Below are positions 59,066-64,000 of a DNA stretch of 64,000 bases, in pieces. Within the stretch, counting starts at the first letter, position 1. Each line of letters begins with the position of its first letter. The notes under the pieces are model-generated. The model was not told the DNA's origin. It ran no database searches and saw nothing but the letters and a program-made list of their open reading frames with translations. The DNA comes from Diplolepis rosae (taxonomy: Eukaryota > Arthropoda > Insecta > Hymenoptera > Diplolepididae), in NCBI GenBank assembly GCA_030998225.1, contig JAPYXD010000678.1, positions 1,832,501 through 1,896,500 on the forward strand, written 5' to 3'. The translations under genes were made by a program, and so were the position numbers.

Positions 59066-59720
59066 GTTATACAACGCAACATTTATTTAACATTCTCGTA
59101 ATATCTGGTTTTATTTGAATAACCAGTTTCGATATTTGATTTAAAAAAGTTTATTCCAGCCAGGGCACGAGATAACACCCTCGCATTAGACTCGAGTAAT
59201 TTCGCATTCAACTCTTACCGCAATCGCATTGTTACTCTGACGCAATAATTGCGCAATAATTGCCACCGTATAATTCTTACTCCGACTGGAGCACAAGGGA
59301 TCCAGCACTTTTTTCAAGTACCGGTTCACTCATGCTTTCCAGACACTAGGGGAAATAGAAAGACAGGAAACACCGGGAATTCAAATTGTTTCGTTTATCC
59401 TACAATGTAACACATCGTGTCCTATATTTCCTCATTTTCCCTCATCTTGGTACGCAAATTTTACTTTTCTTTACAAAAAGTACACTTCTATCATTTATCG
59501 ATTATTTGAAATATTACTCTGACAATGTTTAAAGATTTAAATGCTTTTGTTTGAAAATAAGAAATTATGGATCACGTGACCAAATTCCTGTAAAAGTTCA
59601 TGTAAGATATCTTTTTTAATTAACAAAATATCTGCCTGAAAATTTGGAAAATACTACAGAACACGAAAGAGAACGTGGGTCGACTTCGTTTGAGTGAAAA
59701 TTTTGCAAAAAATTTAACAG
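59066..59720. other. No gene seen
   Basis: Contains a somewhat GC-richer stretch (59160-59400) without splice or coding signals. Confidence 0.35.
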
Positions 59721-59724
59721 TTAA

Positions 59725-60272
59725 GGTAGTACGATCACGAAAATTAGACCTCAGGCAAAAATAGATAATTTTGCTTTCAAGAATAGCAATATTATTATTG
59801 AAGGGCTAATTTGAATGAGAAAAGATTATTAATTATGAAAAAAATTTGAAACACAAAAAAATAATGTTGTTAATAAATTTTATTTTTGCCCAAACTTATT
59901 TTCTTATCGCTTCGAGCCAAATTTTCAAAAATGATGCGATTTTAATAAATCACGGTTCATTTTTTTAGAATAAAGATTCTCTACAACATGACTGTTTCCT
60001 ATTTTTGAAATTGAATTAATTATTATCAAATACAGCAATTTGTTTATAAAAATTTTGTTTTGAAAAATTGTTTTTTTATAATTTCAGCCATTAAAGAACT
60101 CATTTTTAAAAATTTGGCTCGAAGCGATAAGAAAATAAGTTGGTTTGGAAATAAAATTTATTGATAAAATTATTTCTTTGTGTTTCAAATTTTTTTCATT
60201 AAAAATAATCTTTTATCTTTCAAATCACCCCTTCAATAATAATATTGCTATTCTTGAAAGCAAAATTATTGT
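59725..60272 (+). mobile_element. R5 element, right-truncated
   Basis: TTAA (59721-59724), then GGTAGTACGATCACGAAAAT; the palindromic body matches the 57-kb copy. The right terminus is lost. Confidence 0.82.
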
Positions 60273-60359
60273 ATTCTATAATGTTTTCCCGATTTTCAGA
60301 AAGATACTATGTAAATTAAAAAATTTATTTTACATTAACGAATAAATGTATAATTTAGT

Positions 60360-61390
60360 CACATGGATTTTGTGAAAAATTGTCCCCCCGGGATATTTTT
60401 TTTCATGGTAAATCACGCTGAAGACTTTAAATGCGTTTTTCTCTAAACTATTTTTTTTTTGGTACTGTGACCACGATTACAAGAAAAGTATTTGGTGAAT
60501 CAAGCTGATTTTTGGACTGAATATTCATTGAACATGCCTCTTTCGTTCGGGATGCTAGATTTATTTCATTTGTATTTTTCGCACTTTTATAACTAAATGA
60601 ACTATCGAAAATAGGCCAAAAAATGCATTTTTTTACAAATAGGTGCCATTTCGCTTCATTTCAAAATTTTGGAAATGTATATCCTGAACGAAAGCCAACA
60701 TGCTACTGATTAAAACTGTGTTGCGCTTTTTTGTTTCAGTCGACCTGGGATGCTAAAATCATGGTCACATTTTGGCTCCAATTTTCCGACAGGGTCACGT
60801 TCGAGGACGACTATACCGCGAAATATTTTTTCCGAACTTTTCATGTAAATATATTTTTGTTCTTGAGGAATAAACGAACAACATGCAAGAAAAATCATTA
60901 TTATATATTATGCCATTCTGTTGAAGGAAAATGTTGAATTTTGACCCGAAAACCGAGTCACAAGGTCCACCTTTTTTCAAAAGTATAATTTCAAGCCTAA
61001 TATTTACTGAAAGCGTTGTAAAAGTGGCCTGCTCAAAAAATGCATCTTTTCGTGATGTTATGAGCTATAAAAAATGCAAAAATTAAAATTTCAAAAAACC
61101 GCTAAGTGAGTACTTTGAGCAATCTTTATAGATCAATCAGTTAAAATTCCCACTTGATCTATTGAGTAGATTTTTTTCAATTCTGCCCACAAATTGTAAA
61201 AACATAGTTTCGAGAAAAACGCCTCCAAAGTTTGAAAGGTTCGGGTATAATCCTTTTTAGCGCCCTTTCACGCATTAAGTAAGCCAAATCCGTAAAAATG
61301 ATTTTTACGCCAACATTTTTTACATCCTAAAGATGCAAGAAATGTAAAAAAAATCGATTTTTAAAAAATATCACACAGGTAGACCCCCTT
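60360..61390 (+). repeat. R6-related block
   Basis: It shares with R6 the order of poly-A/T-rich spacers, a TGTTTCAG block followed by a GC-rich core (CGACAGGGTCACGTTCGAGG), and AAAAAATCGATTTTT near its end. Termini not identified. Confidence 0.5.
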
Positions 61391-62049
61391 TAAATATAAT
61401 TAAAATAAACAATAATAAAAAATTATTTTCACTGGTTCTGATTTTTTTTCCTTTCAAAAATTGATAGTCCAAATTTCACAACTTTCTGGCAACAGGCTTT
61501 TTATTTTTTATTATCTCTAGGATGTATATAGATTTGTTTGATTCAATAGATACATTGTCATAATTCTTGTGGAAGTGTGGACAGACTCGATGAATGAATG
61601 CTTGGACCCAAGAGATAAAAGGTTTCAAGAAATGCAATTCAGTCAACAGTACAATTCGATACTAATTGACTTTTACGACAAGAGCATATATATTATCCGT
61701 GACGATGATCCTGCGGTGGAATACAGATAAAACTCTGACAATCCATGCACATCGCCCTCCTGCAGGAGCCCAGTATTATGTCAGCGTCCTCGGATTTACT
61801 TCTCCCTACATCGTTTTGGTACAAAAAAAACCTATATAAATTAGACATATGTTTGGATGAAAATAGTTATTTTTCTTCTCTTTATTTGTTGATCGGTAAA
61901 TTATAGCAAATTTGAAAGTTAAGAATAAACGAGATGCTAAGCTCCATTTCTACTGAGAAAATATTTTACATATGCTAGGATGATGAAAATAATAAAAAAT
62001 TACTATTTTTTTCAAAATTTAGGAAATTTAGTGGTGGATAAAAATGAAT
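61391..62049. other. No gene seen
   Basis: A unique-looking stretch at 61.56-61.81 kb is GC-richer but has no exon signals. Confidence 0.35.
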
Positions 62050-62439
62050 GTAGATAAAGGTTCAAGCGCGAGTAGGGCGTGCGATTCGACCAGAGCGCTT
62101 CGCGCTCGGTTTTATATTCTTCGCGTACATTCAAGCTTATTTCTTGTGATTTTATACTGAAGCTCATGTCAATTTCATAATATAGTAAATGTGAATTTCA
62201 TTTCCTCAAAATGAGTAAATTTGTTTTTGATTTCAAATTAAAAAGGAAATTCAATTCACTTAAGGATTTATCGGAATTGAGGAATAATTTTCGTCATGAC
62301 ACTCTCACTTTACGCTCGATTTTCTGTATCTTTCTGTAACTTTCAGATTTCTGTAACTTTCTAATAAATTACATGATTGATATGATTTATTTTCTTCCAA
62401 ATGTCTGAGAAAAGAAAAACAAACATACACTTCATTTAA

Positions 62440-62904
62440 GGTAGTTCGGTCATGAAAAATTAGGCCTAAGGCAAAAATACATAATTTTGCTTTTAAGAAT
62501 AACAATATTGTTATTGAAGGGATTATTCAAAAGAAAAAAGATTATTTTCTATAAAAACAATTTTTCAAAACAAAATTTTTATAAACAACTCGCTGAATTT
62601 GATAATAATTGATTCATTTTCAAAAATTGGAATCGGCAAAGTTGTAGAGATTCATTTCCCTGGAAAAATGATCTATGATTTATAAGAATCGCACCATTTT
62701 TAAAAATTTGATAATAAGCGATATGGAAAAAACATTACTTGAAAATAAAATTTGTTAAATACATTATTTTAGTATTTTTCAAATTTTTTTTATAGAAAAT
62801 AATCTTTTTTCTTTTGAATAATCCCTTCAATAACAATATTGTTATTCTTAAAAGCAAAATTATGTATTTTTGCCTTAGGCCTAATTTTTCGTGACCGAAC
62901 TACC
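62440..62904. mobile_element. R5 element, complete, TTAA on both sides
   Basis: TTAA (62436-62439), GGTAGTTCGGTCATGAAAAA, and inverted right end TTCGTGACCGAACTACC, TTAA (62905-62908). Inverted ends exceed 120 bp. The host R1 reads continuously once it and one TTAA are removed. TTAA duplication indicates piggyBac-type transposition. Confidence 0.92.
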
Positions 62905-63293
62905 TTAAGCAAACGATTTTGCATTTCAACGCTTATTTCACATTTTACATATTTTGGTTGAAAAATAGGATTTTTGATTCCCAATAAAAAAAGTCATGGA
63001 ATTTTGTTTTCAAAGTTTGGGGAATGGTAAAGAAGATAAAAGCGTACGTAGATAGACTACTATTGATTTGAAAAATGAAAAAAGTTCAATTTGAGCAAAA
63101 TGTAACGAAAGAAATTCTCTATAATTTCCCAAATTTTGAAAACAAAATTTTATGTGTTTTGGGGGTAAACATGTAAAAACCTTAAATCAATAATATTCGC
63201 TGATTTGATAAATATCACATGCCCTTAAATTTCGAGATTTGCTTGTATTCATGTCTTTAGTCTTTATTTTGACTCAAAATTAAAATCCTTATA

Positions 63294-63414
63294 GTATTTT
63301 TGTATTGGCATTGGGTCAGTCTTTTTCATTAAAAATCTTTTTATCCCCATAATATATTTTTTTAATTAATGATCTGTAATGGAAAAGACTGACACAATGC
63401 CAATACAAAAATAC
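63294..63414. mobile_element. 121-bp MITE, TA target
   Basis: TA|GTATTTTTGTATTGGCATTG, inverted as CAATGCCAATACAAAAATAC|TA. It abuts R2 copy D. Confidence 0.88.
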
Positions 63415-63416
63415 TA

Positions 63417-63909
63417 CACAGTTAGAAATTTCTACCGTAATTTCCCGAAACACGTGACTAGAATTCGGTTACAGATTCGTAAAATTGAGATAGTATTTCA
63501 GATAATTCAGTTTCTTTTTAGTAAATTTAAGAAATAATTTCTTAATTTTCAGTTACAAACTGTTTAATATTTTGATACTTGTATCTGAAAATTCTAAAAC
63601 TTGTAACAGGAATAATTTAACGTTTTGGGTAACTGACATTTTATGCAGTTACATGTAACTGAAAATTTTGTGACAGTTTCGTAATTTTATGATAAATTTT
63701 TTAAAAATTCTGATACAGTTTTAATAGTTTTAAGATAAATTATATAGAAATTCAGTCAAGTTTCATAATATTAAGAAAAATTTCAGAAAATTCAGTACAT
63801 TTCGTGCAATTTTGAGATGACTTTACTCAAAGACATCATAAATATCGTCAAATTTTACATTACCTTTGTAATATAACAATTTTTTAAATTCAACATTTCT
63901 AACAGTGTT
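63417..63909 (-). mobile_element. R2 MITE, copy D
   Basis: Reverse complement of copies A-C: left CAGTTAGAAATTTCTACCG, right AACATTTCTAACAGTGTT. It contains the uninterrupted site CAGTTACATGTAAC that is split in copy B. Confidence 0.9.
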
Positions 63910-64000
63910 CAAAGTATTTTCTCGAATCGAAACAAAAAATATACATGTTATCAAAAAGTGTACCAGACAATATTTGTAGAGCTTATTGAAGCGAACAATC

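Larger units (their letters stand above)
62050..64000 (+). mobile_element. R1 repeat, copy d, multiply interrupted, runs off the window
   Basis: The R1 head (GAGCGCTTCGCGCTCGG) and body are split by an R5 element at 62440, by foreign sequence at about 63000-63290, by a MITE and by R2 copy D. R1 middle sequence (GAAACAAAAAATATACATG) resumes at about 63920. Confidence 0.78.

Noticed and set aside
1..64000. CRISPR arrays, bacterial operons, replication origins
   Set aside because: No regularly spaced short repeats with unique spacers; the sequence is clearly eukaryotic with spliced genes.

Overview
The window is eukaryotic: AT-rich, with spliced genes (GT..AG introns of 71 bp to about 1.9 kb), long intergenic spaces and very many small transposon relics. 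An arthropod, most likely an insect, fits the mariner-, piggyBac- and Penelope-type elements and the protein sequences; I cannot fix the order. Most of the longer six-frame ORFs are chance or repeat-derived.

Two genes are well supported, both on the minus strand. (1) A four-exon Yippee-like gene (coding exons 3905-4006, 3768-3811, 1772-1880, 1399-1488; 114 aa) was assembled from splice signals and an uninterrupted YPEL1-4-type protein. Its second intron carries a Penelope-like element. (2) A C2H2 zinc-finger transcription-factor gene has coding exons 33067-34510, 31349-31508 and 30702-31277, and probably a further 5' exon ending at 35470. It encodes 11 fingers and a duplicated poly-Q tail. 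A GC-rich promoter-like block lies at about 35.8-36.4 kb. Several orphan exon-like pieces (23217-23285, 48947-49042, 36754-36861, 25791-25910, 26235-26330) could belong to genes I cannot reconstruct.

The rest is layered mobile DNA. Recurring families are named here R1-R7. R1 is a long Helentron/DINE-like repeat with a (GACA)n tract and terminal hairpins. R2 is a MITE with ends CTGTTAGAAAT. R3 is built of CACTGAT/ATCAGTG half-sites. R5 and R6 are flanked by TTAA, as in piggyBac. R7 is a short dispersed repeat. Several foldback or TIR elements are flanked by TA. Large palindromes lie at 17169-18521 and 45163-45967. tRNA-derived sequences occur at 10.3, 10.5, 14.5 and 44.7 kb.

The most interesting signal is a set of hammerhead-ribozyme-like motifs (CUGANGA, stem II, GAAAC-GU) at four loci. 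One lies in the Penelope element (2.88 kb). One stands next to a minisatellite (41.37 kb). One has a perfect 7-bp stem I (46.48 kb). The fourth is present once in each unit of an exactly duplicated 400-bp tandem dimer (54817-55627). That dimer has the architecture of a metazoan retrozyme, a non-autonomous retroelement that passes through a self-cleaved circular RNA. It sits inside a TA-flanked DNA transposon that itself sits inside a TTAA-flanked element.
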